A stretch of DNA of 64,000 nt from Halichondria panicea (GCF_963675165.1 NC_087388.1:310001-374000); one strand, 5' to 3'. Shown: positions 24,035 to 35,669, counted from the stretch's first letter. Program-made: numbers and translations. The notes: a model not told the origin generated them from the sequence alone.

Positions 24035-24214
24035 GTTGAAAGAAAGTGAGTGGACATGATGTAAGACTAGGAGGTGTAGGCTATTTTGTTAGGACCCCTC
24101 TACAATGGCGGCATTAGATCTAGCTGTGTATTGAAGCTGATGTTCATTATGAGAAGTGCACAGCTCTAGTTTAGGTAATACTCTCATGTTACTTGCTTCT
24201 CACAGAGAACTGCA

Positions 24215-26396
24215 ATGGCCGAGCCAGAGAACATACAAGAATTAATGGAGCAATCCGATCGGTGCTCAAAGGAAAAGAAATGGAAGGAAGGAGCTGAACT
24301 TCTCTCGTCTTATCACGATACAGACAACCCACAGTTATTGTGGAGGATTGTCAGGGATCTATATCGGACTAGCAAGTACTTCTCGAAGGACGCTGGAGAA
24401 GCTGAAGAGCTAGCAAGAAATGGATTAGAACTGGCAAAGAAAGCTCTTTCTCTTGACAGCACCAGCTACTTATGCTATAAGGTGACAATGCATTGTCTAA
24501 TAGTGCATATAAAACCTATTATTATTATTGTATCTACAGTTCATTAGTGCATTGAATGGGGGTATTTTGCAAACTGGTTTTTGTGTAAACTGTGTTTCAT
24601 AGTGGAAATATCATCCCCCACTAACTAACAGTGTTTGTGATATTTGCAGTGGGCTGGTATAATCCTGAGTCACCATAGTGGACTAGTGGGGCAGAAGGAG
24701 AAGATTGCAAGTGCTGTACAAGTCAGAGAGTACTTCGAGGTACATTGCTCTCTTGAGATAAATCTATGAATGCTTGTTTGTAAAGCTGTTGTGTTGGGTA
24801 AATTTTCACTATAACTCCAATCTCAATAATTGATAGAAAGGTCAGATTAGAAAACTCAGAACATGTTGGTGGTTACCTAGCCTCGTTCCCAGGCCTTACT
24901 TTTTCTTGCTGTTGTCACTGTTCATCCATAAATCACTACATGTAGAAAGACATAGTGAGGCAGCAAAGAAAGAAATGGGCGTACAGTTAAGAAAAAGTAA
25001 GGCCTGGTTTGGGAAATCGCGTGATCCACAAGGATTTTTATGAACGTGGGCGATATGTAGCCCACAATCGTGACGTAAGGTATTCTCCCACGCATTCAGA
25101 GTTAATAAGACTGTATATGTACTGAGACAACCACCAAGCTGTGCTGCAAGTCAGATCAGAGAACCAGCGTGGCCAGCTCTGGTGGCAGTAGCTACCTGCT
25201 ATATATGATAATGATGACTAAGCTATTCTTGATCTATACTAGCATGTAGAAAGACACAAGAAAAGGTAATAGTCTGATAGAATCTGAACACACAATCTAG
25301 ACTAGTAGATCATCTAAGGCATATAGCTAGCTATAGTGCTTGCAAACTTCCAGTTCCAAGTCCATGTCCAGCTTGCTGCAGGCAAAGTTTTATTAGTCAT
25401 AGATATCTGCGTGGGCAGTCCAACATCTCTAGCTCAGCATGCCCACGCTCATTTTCACCCTTCTACCACCCTTCTACCCTCACGCGACTTCCCGATACAG
25501 GCTCTCCTTTTTCCTAATTCTACGTCTATTTCTTTCTTTATTCCTCCAATTAATACCGTATTTTATCTCATTGAACGATTAAGACAGTATTTTATCTTAT
25601 TGAACGATGTGATAAAGAACAGAAAAAGGAGAGCCTGTGTAGAGGCTAGTGGTTACCCTCAAGTCTTCACTTATACCATGTTTTAAGTCTCCAGATAGGG
25701 TGACCTTTAAAGATAGCATGTGTATAGAAATAAAGTGAGAGAGAGCTTGTTGTAACACCTTGTATTATTTCTCTGTTATAATTATAGAAAGCCATTGAAC
25801 TCAATCCAAACGATATGCCATCGAAACACCTCCTGGGACGATGGTAAGCAACGTACACACTTCCCCAGCACAGCTAACTATATTAGCCCCGCCCATACAG
25901 GCACTACAACGTGGCCTCAGTCCCGTGGTACGTGAGGAGTGCAGCCAAGCTGATATACAGTAGCCCTCCCACATCCACCTATGAGGAGGTGAGTGTTCTC
26001 ATTAAATATCCCATAAAAAAAATCTTACTATAATTATACTGAATGCCATATTTTCTGTAAATCTGATTGTTCCAAACTGTAAGTTATGCTAAGGTATAGC
26101 TATACATTTAGAGGCTTGAAGTCTAAAAAGCCACAGTTGTTATAGTGTGTCCTCTGTTACTGTAATTGATGTACTGTATCTACATGTAGGCGCTGAAGCA
26201 TTTTGAGGCTGCAGAGAAGCTGAACAAGCAGGAATTTGTTGACAACTGGCTATATTTGGCCAAGACGTACTACCAACTGAGTGACAAGGTTCAAGCAAAG
26301 AAATGGGCCTCCACTGTTTGTGAATTCAAAGGAGCTTCCTCACCTGCTATTGTGGAGGCTAAGACTGAGTGTGAACATTTGCTAGGAAAACTCTAG
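24215..26396 (+). CDS. Regulator of microtubule dynamics protein (RMDN/FAM82 family)
   Basis: RMDN proteins are TPR-like adaptors found on microtubules, mitochondria or ER contact sites. Five exons: 24215-24481, 24650-24739, 25788-25843, 25901-25988 and 26190-26396; 708 nt, 235 residues. Matches to vertebrate RMDN include NPQLLWRIVRDLYRTSKY, VREYFEKAIELNPND, HLLGRWHYNVASVPWYVRS, SSPPTSTYEEALKHFEAAEK and LYLAKTYYQL. It lacks an N-terminal membrane segment, so it resembles the short soluble forms. I cannot assign it to RMDN1, 2 or 3. Intron 2 (24740-25787) is 1.05 kb and contains two foldback sequences. Its promoter and first exon are copied at 18494-18885. Confidence 0.88.
24893..25640. repeat. 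Two foldback sequences in RMDN intron 2
   Basis: AGGCCTTACTTTTTCTT at 24893 is answered by its reverse complement ending near 25012. ACAGGCTCTCCTTTTTC near 25497 is answered by GAAAAAGGAGAGCCTGT near 25622. Each pair would bracket a small hairpin or MITE-like unit of about 120-145 bp. Confidence 0.6.
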
Positions 26397-26592
26397 TATC
26401 TACGTACATGTAGTTAATACACTTTGTTGCAACATCTCAATTGTGTGTAATTGTGCCAAGACATTGATTTATTATGCTACTGGCTAGAAAGATAATGTTT
26501 TCACAGTTTGTTCTAAAGACGATCTTTCCCTTTACATTACCTGTTTCAATGTTGTAGCTGCCGTGAGACCTGCATGACCTTGCTTCCTCTCC

Positions 26593-27337
26593 ATGCTTCC
26601 TCTCCATGCTTCCTGGCCTGGCCTTTATAGATTAGCCACACTGGTTCGCCCTGTGCTAGCAGTTAGACTAATACGAGTGACAGCAACAATGGGAACTAAT
26701 AGCAGCAAAGAAGGAAACACGGACACTATGTTCAAAGCTGGTGAGGAGCCCAAACCTGAGCTCAACTTCACTGAGCAAGAATTGAGGGCCAAGCTCTCAG
26801 AAGAAGAGTTTAATGTCACCCAGAATAAAGGTGAGTAGATCTATCTAGTCCATTCCTTGTAGTTTCTCTGAAATGTTAGAACTGTAGCTGATGGTGACAA
26901 AATTAATGGTAATACTATGTACTATACTACGATCACTACACACACACACCCACGCACACACACACCCACGCACGCACACACACACACACCCACGCACACA
27001 CACACACACACACACAGGCACAGAGAGGGCATTTACAGGTCGCTATGTCGACGTTAAAGAGGATGGGAAATTCCACTGTGTAGTGTGTGACACTGTTCTC
27101 TTTGATTCTGACAAGAAGTTCGAATCAGGAAGTGGTTGGCCTTCGTTTACTGACGTGGTTGAGAAGGCTAATGTCCATCGTATAGTGGACACTTCTCTTG
27201 GTATGGAGCGTGCGGAAGTGGTGTGTGCCAAGTGTGGAGCACACCTTGGTCATGTGTTTAACGATGGCCCCTCGGAGGACACTGGACTGAGATATTGTGT
27301 CAACTCATGTTCCCTCAAGTTCAACGAAAAGTCTTAA
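26593..27337 (+). CDS. Methionine-R-sulfoxide reductase B
   Basis: Reduces methionine-R-sulfoxide in proteins. Two exons: 26593-26830 and 27018-27337 (558 nt, 185 residues from the first ATG; 153 from the second ATG at 26689). The extra 32 residues (LYRLATLVRPVLAVRLIRV) are basic and hydrophobic without acids, like a mitochondrial presequence; the internal start gives MGTNSSKEG. Both may be used. The SelR domain has the two zinc CxxC pairs (CVVC, CAKC), the core SGSGWPSF, HLGHVFNDGPS and the catalytic cysteine in RYCVNS. It is a cysteine form, not selenocysteine. The acceptor of exon 2 lies at the end of a CA-rich repeat (26938-27017). Confidence 0.92.
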
Positions 27338-27554
27338 GAGGCCATATACAATCAATTATACCAGTCTTTTTAATGACTATGTAGCTTGCTCATACTTAAT
27401 TTGCTTTGTTTTTATCTATGATTGTTTTCCAAACATGCCATATTAAAATTGTCGATCTTTGAATAATAATAATTCTATACAAGGTTAGGGTTACGTTGAA
27501 ATTTTGTCAGAACTGATAATAAAATAAATAATTAAAACTATAGGGATGGGGTTG

Positions 27555-28835
27555 TCACGCTAACATTGCTTGTTCTAATAGTACACTGCCCGGGGGCATG
27601 AGTCCGACCAATCGCATTGCTCTCAGCGTATTGACTGACCACCACAGCTTCACAGACAGCCACCTGTGTATGTGTTAGGGGATATGATGAGCTAAATATA
27701 CTATGTTAAAAAATATGTATGGCTACCTCAAATATTACTTGAGTTGTATAGCTATACATAAGACAGTGTGCACGGTGTGCTCGTCAATATTTACATTAGT
27801 CTGAAGTCAAAGTTGACTGCCTCCACCCAGCTAGACACTGAGCCCCTCCACGTTCTTTGGCTAGGGTCAGTCGAAAGAGAGGCCCCATGGATGGCACTGT
27901 ATGTGTGAGGTGTGTGTGTGAGGTGTGTATGTGTGTGTGTGTGAGGGAGGGGGGTAGTGAACTACTGGAACAAAAATGTTAGCATGACATAATTATAGAT
28001 TGAATCTAATTAAAAGTGTATAGAAGGTAACAAAACAAAATTAATGTGCGTACATGCAGGCCCTAATTAAAAGGAAAACCTACAAGTATCGTTACAACAG
28101 CAAACCTTTTAGCCATGATATTAAACCGGTTGACAGGTGCTCCCAATTCTCTGCTCACAGAGCGTACAATGTTGATATTACGCAGTATGATTATCATGGA
28201 TGTCGGTAAAGCTCGAAGAACTTTCATAACACCGTCAAACTGGAAGAATGTATTTTTCACTGCCTCCACGTCCTCCTTGGTCAACATAGAGTTGGCTATC
28301 CCGAGCATCTTCTTGTGTGTGGCAATACTCCGACTGGTGAGCATCACAGCTAACAGTTCATAGTCTGGGAGAAGACGGACAATGTAGTGGAGACTTGTGT
28401 TGCATGATCATTGTACGTGTCACAGCTAACAATAGCTAGCATTCTAGTGCAGAGAGAACTGTACGTAGAATAGCAACGTGCCAACTTTTGATACAGGAGG
28501 TAAAAAAAAAGAAGCTTCTCTCACCTTCCACCCCCAGTTTCTGTGCTTCGTTTTGAATCACATTCAAGTCGTTCTTGACGATGCTCTTCCACATCTTACA
28601 CAGGCTCACTCTCATCTCCTCCTCCAGCCTCGTGTATAGCCCGTGGTCTAACAGCACTACCTGTGCCGTCTTGTTGTTGTGAGGGGCGGGCCGTATGAGC
28701 ACGTTGCCAGGGTGGGGGTCGCCGTGGACAAACCCGGTCAAAAATATCTGGTGGCTGAATGTTGTGATCACCTTCCTGGCCACCTGCGTGTGTGTGGGGG
28801 CAGGGTAGTGTGTGTGTGTGTGTGGGGGGGCAGGG

Positions 28836-28931
<96 letters not shown>

Positions 28932-30156
28932 TCCTACAAAGCCCTCCCTCTAGCTTACACACTCATACACACACCCACACACCCACACACACACACACAC
29001 GCGTCAGCCACACACCCCACACACACTCACGTCAGCCAGACTCAGTCCCATCCTCTGGATGCTTTCTCTATCGCTGGATTTGCAGCCATCAATCCACTCA
29101 GCAGTCAACACCCTCTTGGAGGTCAGCTTCCAATGGACGTGTGGCACGTACACGAATGGCAGCTCTCTTAAGTCACGACCACACTGTTCCAAGTTGTGAG
29201 CTTCATGCTCAAAGTCCAGCTCCTCTGCCAGTGTCTCCCTGAGCTCCTGAAAGTGGTGTGTGTGTGTGTGTGTGGGGGGGGGGGGGATTCAGAGCCTCCT
29301 TCACGAGGCCTCAGAAAGAGTGCGGCCTGGGATCAAGGCTAGGGTATTCAGAGCAGGCCTAGTGGGAAAACACTATACCCTCACATGTTTTGTTCATACC
29401 ACAGTCTACCACTGAAATATCCCACTTTAGCGAGTATAATTCCTGCCAACCACAGATTGCTTGAGGCTACAACAACATGTAGTAATAGCTCTAGTTAGCA
29501 ACTACGTAACTAGAACATGTTAATTCTCACTATTATGCCCAAAACTATACCTAATGAGTTGGTATAATTATATAAATTTTTGCGGAATGACTGTTAGAAA
29601 GGTTTTCACGGATTTAATTTTGCTGAATAGCAGCCAATTTGCAGCATATGCATGCGATATTGTATAAATGTTCGCGGGGTACATACTTAATCAGTGAAAA
29701 CCACAAATATTTTAACCCTCGACTCGAAATATACCCACTACTGTACTCGCTACTGTACACACCTCAAATATCACACCTCAAATATCCATGACAATGAGAA
29801 CCTCGGATGTACAATAGCGACCAGTTTGAGCAGTGTCTTGATAGTCCATATGTCGCCCTCGTATCTGTCTCTCAGGTCTATGTACTGTGCCTTGATGGCC
29901 ACCTCCCGGTTGTCCTTGGTTACGGCCTTAAACACCTGGGCTAAACTGGCGGCTGCCACGGGTTCAGGGTTCAAACTGGCAAAAAGTTGCGAGGGAAGTT
30001 GACCAAAGTCCTCCATGAAGAGAAGGTCCAACTACACAAGTTGGAACAACATTTCAAAATAATTCTAATAGGCTAAATAATTATTGTTAGATAAAGGAGG
30101 CTAAATTCTGTATGGCAACTATTTCTTACCTCTCCAGATTTCCTAGCCAGTGCCTG

Positions 30157-30214
<58 letters not shown>

Positions 30215-33180
30215 ATAATTATGATAATAGATATACAATGATCCAACCAGAAATTAGAATAACTAACGGAAATGTAATTTAATATACACGTAACCCTAGA
30301 AGAGGCCTTGTATTCATAGTACAGTTTAACTGGCTTGTACTACGTATGTTTAAACTGACAAGCAAATTCATTGCATAGCTATAGTAACAGTGACGTCAAA
30401 CAGTAGGTTATAAGCATATTCCTGACACTTGAATCCGGCCATCGCTTTTACTTTATAGTGACAAGCAAATTTATTACATAGCTATAACAACGGTGACGCA
30501 CATTCCTGTCATGGTTCATATGAATATGCTTATAACCTACTGTTTGACGTCACTGTTGTTATAGCTATCCAATGAATTTGCTTGTCACTATAAAGTGAAA
30601 GCGATGGCCGGATTCAAGCGTCTATGATTCGATTCAAGCAAGCGATTGTGAAGGCTGTGTTTCTGCATCTCTATCAAAGGCACTTCAAGAAAGCGAACTG
30701 GTGCTACTCATATACTCTTGCCTTTACTAATGGGTAATATAACTAGGACAGCAGTTATTCTGCTGGCTGGATCTTTTCTGTTTGTTGCGGCCAGTCCTCT
30801 AGCATGTGATGAAGATCAGCTCAGTGCTGAAATCGAAATAGACGCTAACAGTCTTCAAGTCACGTAAGTTGTTGACAAATGCTATCTGTTTGAATATGCA
30901 ACATCTGTTAATTTTCTCTGGTTATACATCAGATTAACAATTACAAATACTGACAAACAACAAGGAGCTTGTGCACTGAAATGGAATACAATGATGGACA
31001 ATCTGTACTGGGCCAGTGCTGTTGAGGTGTGGGAGTTGGAGGGTGAAACACTTCTGCCCTATTCAAAACCCGTGATTCCTCTTCGCCAAAATATCTTGGA
31101 TTCTGATTATGAATACTTTGGCAAGTCTTATAACAGTTTAATGGTGATTGCTAAGCTCTAACATGGTACTAACTATATCTATTCAGGAAAGGGTGCATCC
31201 AAACAGTTTACTAGAAACCTGGGTACTTTCTTCTCATTTGAGGACAACAATTATTATTGGATTCAAATCGAAACTAAGATCCAGGTATTACTTTAATTAT
31301 ACTTATTTTGCCTACAATCTATACAGGACTGCTACAAATCATCAAGTGACTCTTGTTCATCTCGGGAGGCAAAGCAGCACGATGAACTGGAATACAGCAA
31401 TACAGACAAAGCATCAAAAGTACGCATTTTTTTACTACGAAGTCTGGATGGTAGTTCTCTAATAGCAAAATATTTATTAAAGACTTAGTGTAGCTACATC
31501 TGTTATGCATGAAATTTTACTTGCAGAGTGAGACACTTATAGCTACAAAAAGACATACGGCTACTAAACAAACATTTACAAAATGGCTGGCGACCCAGTC
31601 TCTTCTCTACCAAACTTATATAATTGGAGACCATACTATATTTGCTGCATTTGGTACCCATACACCGTCTAAATTCAATGACTTAAAGGCTGCTTACGAC
31701 AAAGCAAAGCAGTACCTTAAGGAAGCTGTTGACTACTTGCAAACTTATATAATTGGAGACCATACTATATTTGCTGCATTTGGTACCCATACACCGTCTA
31801 AATTCAATGACTTAAAGGCTGCTCACGACAAAGCAAAGCAGTACCTTAAGGAAGCTGTTGACTACTTGCAAGACCAGAAAAGAGCAACTCTGCTGTATGA
31901 GAAGTGGTTCGGCGAGTTAAATCAAGAAAATTACGATGAAGTGAAAAAAAATTTTGTTGACACTAAAAACGGCCTTAATCATCCTTACGTGTATAATATT
32001 CTCCCTGAGAAGCTATGTGGGAAAGATGTATTGGCAGCCGTGGATGCCACTCTCAAAGGAAAAAAGCAACATGTAGTTAATGTTTGTCCATTGTTTTTCA
32101 AGCCTTCAACGGAATTGGATGAACAGATTATCACTATCATTCATGAAATGACGCACGACTCGGCAGCCACTGAAGATGAAAAGCTGTTAGTGAGGGGTAA
32201 GCAAAAAGTATGCTATAATGAACAACTCTGCAATAAACTGGCTAAAGATGATCCAAAAAGAGCAATTGTCAATGCAGACAATTATGCCCGTTTTGCCATA
32301 GAAGTGAAAAACGCTAGGCAGGAGTTGTAGTAGAGTCTCTGAATGCAGTAATTGAGAGAGGTAGATACGCATGTAGCCTAGTATAGATCTACATAATTAT
32401 ATATGATTATATAGATCTTGATACATGGATATTTAGATATTACTCTTATTATAGGTATGTGTTTTAGAACACTTAGACTTCATTACTGTGTTAGTGTTTT
32501 AGTTACCATAATATAGTTTGTGTTTAGGAATGTTTATTGGTAATTGTAATTATCTCTCCTAGAGCAGCGCCTCTTGTTCTGTACAATAGTTCTTTGTTGT
32601 AAAGAGGCCCTGTGCGTCTCTGTGTATACCATACCATGCATGCATGTTCAGTTCTGTCAGTTGTTCTCATTGATATCTAATTGTTGTGTGAAGTTCTAAA
32701 CTAAAGTCGAAGATACGCGCTGTACCGCTGGTGCTTGTTGAAACACTGTTACCAACAACTCTTAGTATTATACCCTGTTCAGTAGCGTGCGCAGCAGATG
32801 TAGAGTGATTGATGTGTGTTTCGGTTTGTGTGTTTAAACTGTTTAAGCAAACTAGACATTTTTATGAACTGCTTTAACTGCTAATGAGACAGTGGTTGAA
32901 AAATAATAAGTTCGAAGCCGACAAAAAAAAACTGTTTAATTTCTAATCGAATAATCATTTCCTGTTAAGGTAAAACAATTATCATATCCAACGCACGGGG
33001 TGAACGCTCTACTGAGTATCTTGTTACCTGAGGCGTGCATGGGCGGCCACAGGTATAGTAGTACTTTGGTTTATTTGTCTGTTTGTTTGTGATATGTGAG
33101 TCTACTCACCTGGGTGCCATAGCACTGCGTTTACAGCATGGATAACCTCCAAATTTATATTCGTTTGTTTCAACCCCTCC

Positions 33181-33217
<37 letters not shown>

Positions 33218-34101
33218 TATCCTGGAGTGTCTTGAGTGTGTCGATGTACTGTCTGGGCAGGACCTGGTTGAAGCAACCCAGTCCTTGACCCAACTTGATG
33301 TAGAGGCCGCCATTCTTCAATGCTCCGCTCACAATACGATCAGCTGACCTCTGGTGTACAGGTGCGGCTGCTGTTTCATACTCATCACTTTCCTGTTACG
33401 AAGGATTAAAATTGGTAAGTATAAGAAATTACACGAACTTGCCTAATAATTAACTCACGGGATGTGTCTACACATCCTGTGTCATAATATGAATGGTAAC
33501 TAAGTGTGAGGTAAGAAGACTGTAAAGGTTCTCATTAATTAATGACCAGTGTGGTTCAACCATGACTACCAATAAAATACTAGATTGATTCACAATAATA
33601 ATTTTATATTCAAAAGTGAATGTATTACATAATCAAAGTCCCTACCTCGTCCAGTCCCCTAGTAGTCCACCAGTAGTCCAGGGATATGAGCAGTCCCACA
33701 GATATAGACCTGCACACCGTTGGTTGCCATAGCATCATCAATATTAAACACACCTTTTAATTAATAATAATACGAAAATTACACAATCAACTACACATGT
33801 ACAGCTTGTACCTATTACTGTATTAGTCCTATACACACTTGCTACTAGTCTATTGTATATACTATGTGCATGTGTGATATAGTAGTGTAGTAGTTGCCAG
33901 CTGTAAAGATCTAGCTCACCTAAAGAACCTCCCTACTCCTTCTACTGCCACTCTCATCTTTCTCCTCTCAGTTGCACTGGCTCTCAGATAATGGTAGGCT
34001 CCCAGTCCACAGCCAGCACCTGATGCAAGCAGTACGACATTCCTTAAGATACGAGGCCGTCTAGGTCCCCTCCCTGAGCTCAAACTTCTTGCAAACATCA
34101 T
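27555..34101 (-). CDS. ADCK5: ADCK5, UbiB-family atypical kinase
   Basis: A mitochondrial aarF/UbiB-type atypical kinase related to COQ8. Ten exons: 34101-33920, 33709-33646, 33392-33216, 30153-30130, 30031-29777, 29246-29031, 28783-28525, 28364-28106, 27896-27795 and 27663-27555; 1647 nt, 548 residues. The N terminus is basic with a hydrophobic helix (RNVVLLASGAGCGLGAYHYL), as expected for mitochondrial import and anchoring. UbiB signatures: KxGQ motif in GGLYIKLGQG, Ala-rich nucleotide loop PVAAASLAQV, VAIK lysine, ExD motif EELDFEHEA, catalytic FVHGDPHPGN and the DFG equivalent LLDHGL. NINIVRSVSRELGAPVNR and AKR are specific matches to ADCK5. Exon 4 is a 24-nt microexon (ALARKSGE) whose acceptor follows a long CT tract. 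Intron 3 (30154-33215) hosts an antisense gene. TG repeats lie at the donor of exon 3 and before exon 7. Confidence 0.92.
28822..28931. repeat. (TG)n microsatellite in ADCK5 intron 6
   Basis: A nearly pure TG run of about 90 bases with flanking interrupted TG/GGGG sequence. It lies about 40 bp upstream of ADCK5 exon 7 on the minus strand. All His/Thr or Cys/Val repeat frames across it are artefacts. Confidence 0.95.
30160..30211. repeat. (AG)n tract serving as polypyrimidine tract of the ADCK5 microexon
   Basis: A pure AG run of 52 bases on the plus strand. Read on the minus strand it is (CT)n ending six bases before the acceptor of the 24-nt exon 30153-30130. Confidence 0.9.
30356..30612. 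repeat. Interleaved inverted repeats with two CRE-like palindromes upstream of the M35 gene
   Basis: A 65-base arm starting at 30356 (GACAAGCAAATTCATTGCAT and on to GCATATTC) is answered by its near-perfect reverse complement at about 30525-30590. A second arm (CACTTGAATCCGGCCATCGC, about 30427-30475) is answered further right at about 30586-30625. Each main arm contains TGACGTCA, the full palindromic CRE/ATF site. The structure ends about 105 bp before the start codon at 30730. Confidence 0.75.
30730..32330 (+). CDS. Secreted M35-like (aspzincin) metallopeptidase, nested antisense in ADCK5
   Basis: Five exons: 30730-30863, 30933-31120, 31187-31284, 31327-31419 and 31527-32330; 1317 nt, 438 residues. 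Signal peptide TAVILLAGSFLFVAASP, then an N-terminal beta-domain as in deuterolysin-type enzymes (LTITNTDKQQGACALKW). The catalytic part has YEKWFG, then HEMTH (H377, E378, H381) and TEDE (D388 as likely third zinc ligand), and NADNYARFA, the family-typical end. The pattern fits M35 deuterolysin/peptidyl-Lys metalloendopeptidases, which are best known from fungi and bacteria. Residues of about 200-242 are duplicated in tandem as 243-285. Intron 2 appears to use a GC donor (GCAAGT at 31121). It lies entirely inside ADCK5 intron 3 on the opposite strand. Confidence 0.8.
31611..31868 (+). repeat. In-frame 129-bp tandem duplication inside the M35-like gene
   Basis: Copies 31611-31739 and 31740-31868 differ by one base as read here (GCTTACGAC against GCTCACGAC, Tyr to His). 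Each encodes 43 residues beginning with TYIIGDHTIF and ending with EAVDYLQ. No stop or frameshift results. Confidence 0.97.
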
Positions 34102-34268
34102 CTTCTAGTCTTTAGTTTTCATCATCTTGCAAATTACTCAGTTGGTAAAGATCGTTAATCATAATCAGGTGATTTAACATTATATTATTATTGTGTGGGT
34201 GTTTGTGGTAGAATTTCAACACCCACACAATACAGCACATACACTAAAAAATGAAGTAGCTACATTTC

Positions 34269-35333
34269 TTATTTCTTGGCTCCATCTTGGGCAATCTTCT
34301 TGGCCACCTCGACCCACTTGTCTCCATCAGTGAGTCCCTTGATGAAGCGCTCTGGGAATGAAGACAGACCAGTAATGGCTCCCACCATCCCTCCAGTCAG
34401 AGATGCTCTGGCCAGGTTCTGTCCCCCACTGTTCACTGCAGTCAGTACAGCTGTCTCAAAGTTATCAGGGAAACGAGCAGCAAGGTAGTAGGCCCCAGGG
34501 AGAACCATATAATAGGCACAGGCTAGGCCGTACATTTGAGGAGCATTTCGAGCAGACTTGATTTGTAGATCAGGATTGACAACAGCCTGTGCTGCGTATG
34601 CTGTCCAAATAAGAGAGTCTGGCTCAGGAACATCTTGATCACTATCTCTCCCGAGCTCACTCCCAATGGTGGACGAAATGATGCCCTTGTAGTTCATCAA
34701 ATGGCCAGTTACACGCTTGTAGTCAACACCCAAGATGAGGCATGCAACAGTGAGGCCATATGCAATGCTGTGGATTTGGATCTGTTGATCTTGATACTGC
34801 AATCGAGTATTAGAGACAATTTTCTTAATGAGTGTTGGGAAATCACTGTGATATCGAGCAGCTAGAGCGACAGCACGTACAAACGAGTCAGTCGTATCTC
34901 CAAACAAACTTGCACTTTTCTCCCAAGGTTTCTTCATTACCACTCTGTTTCTCCAAACATCGCGCATGTCTTTCTGAGTATACCTCCCTCCTTCTCTCGT
35001 TCCATCCAGAGTTGCCAGGAGACCATCGACTCTCTGGCAGTAATCCTCGTCTGAGTATTCTCCTTTCTCGTTCAGCGTCTCTAGGAGGTACTGAAACAGC
35101 TGGCCTGATTGCGAGACGTCTCCAGCCTTGCAGCCATAATGATAGTGACCAGGTTTGGCTGTAGTGTAATCATTGATCCATTCTCCATACTCTCTCTTGA
35201 GTTGGTCCAGATCATAATACCAATGACATCCGAGGCTAAGAGCATCTCCAACCATGGCACCCATGATGGCACCAGCAGCTCTGTCTTGAACTGTGGTCTT
35301 GCTAGCTCGCATCATAAAAGATCTTGCAGCCAT
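34269..35333 (-). CDS. Intronless ADP-ribosylglycohydrolase-fold protein (J1-crystallin-like)
   Basis: A single exon of 354 residues starting MAARSFMMRASKTTVQDRAA. The fold is recognised from GAIMGAMVGDALSLGCHWYY, matching the N-terminal motif of ADP-ribosylglycohydrolases and of cnidarian J1 crystallins, and from the C-terminal GGQNLARASLTGGMVGAITG motif. In active enzymes the first metal site is a T/S-D-D-T run and the second is G-D-x-D-T-x-x; here these places read SQSGQLFQY and GGQNLARAS, so most metal-binding acids seem lost. It may be non-catalytic or use another substrate. It is the only long gene here without introns, which suggests retrocopy or horizontal origin. Upstream ADCK5 exon 1 lies 165 bp beyond its stop. 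Confidence 0.8.
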   Translation of the reverse strand: MAARSFMMRASKTTVQDRAAGAIMGAMVGDALSLGCHWYYDLDQLKREYGEWINDYTTAKPGHYHYGCKAGDVSQSGQLFQYLLETLNEKGEYSDEDYCQRVDGLLATLDGTREGGRYTQKDMRDVWRNRVVMKKPWEKSASLFGDTTDSFVRAVALAARYHSDFPTLIKKIVSNTRLQYQDQQIQIHSIAYGLTVACLILGVDYKRVTGHLMNYKGIISSTIGSELGRDSDQDVPEPDSLIWTAYAAQAVVNPDLQIKSARNAPQMYGLACAYYMVLPGAYYLAARFPDNFETAVLTAVNSGGQNLARASLTGGMVGAITGLSSFPERFIKGLTDGDKWVEVAKKIAQDGAKK

Positions 35334-35544
35334 TATTGTTGACTCGTAAAGATTGACTTACATAACCACATCAAAACGACACATGCACTCCGACACCAGC
35401 TCTTATGTAACAGTTGTGCTCTCTTTCATAATCATGGTTATAAATACACTCTGTGCACAATGTCACACAACAGCATTAAAAATCAAAATATATAGTTCAG
35501 AGGGAAATGTATAATGTGACTTATGTCCATGTATGCAAGGCACA

Positions 35545-35669
35545 TCAACTGTCGTCAGGAGCTTGTCGAATGTCTTTACTGTACAGCTTCTTGCCGGCCA
35601 TTTCCAGCAGAGCACTGGCTGCTGCGTCTTTGTCTAGAATACTGGGACCACTGTCAACCTGAATAGTAC

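Noticed and set aside
28679-29242. 187-residue plus-strand frame rich in Cys/Val and His/Thr
   Set aside because: It is the antisense of ADCK5 exons plus a TG repeat.
31509-32330. Start of the M35-like protein at 31509 within the last exon
   Set aside because: That methionine lies before the acceptor at 31527; four upstream exons with a signal peptide join in phase.
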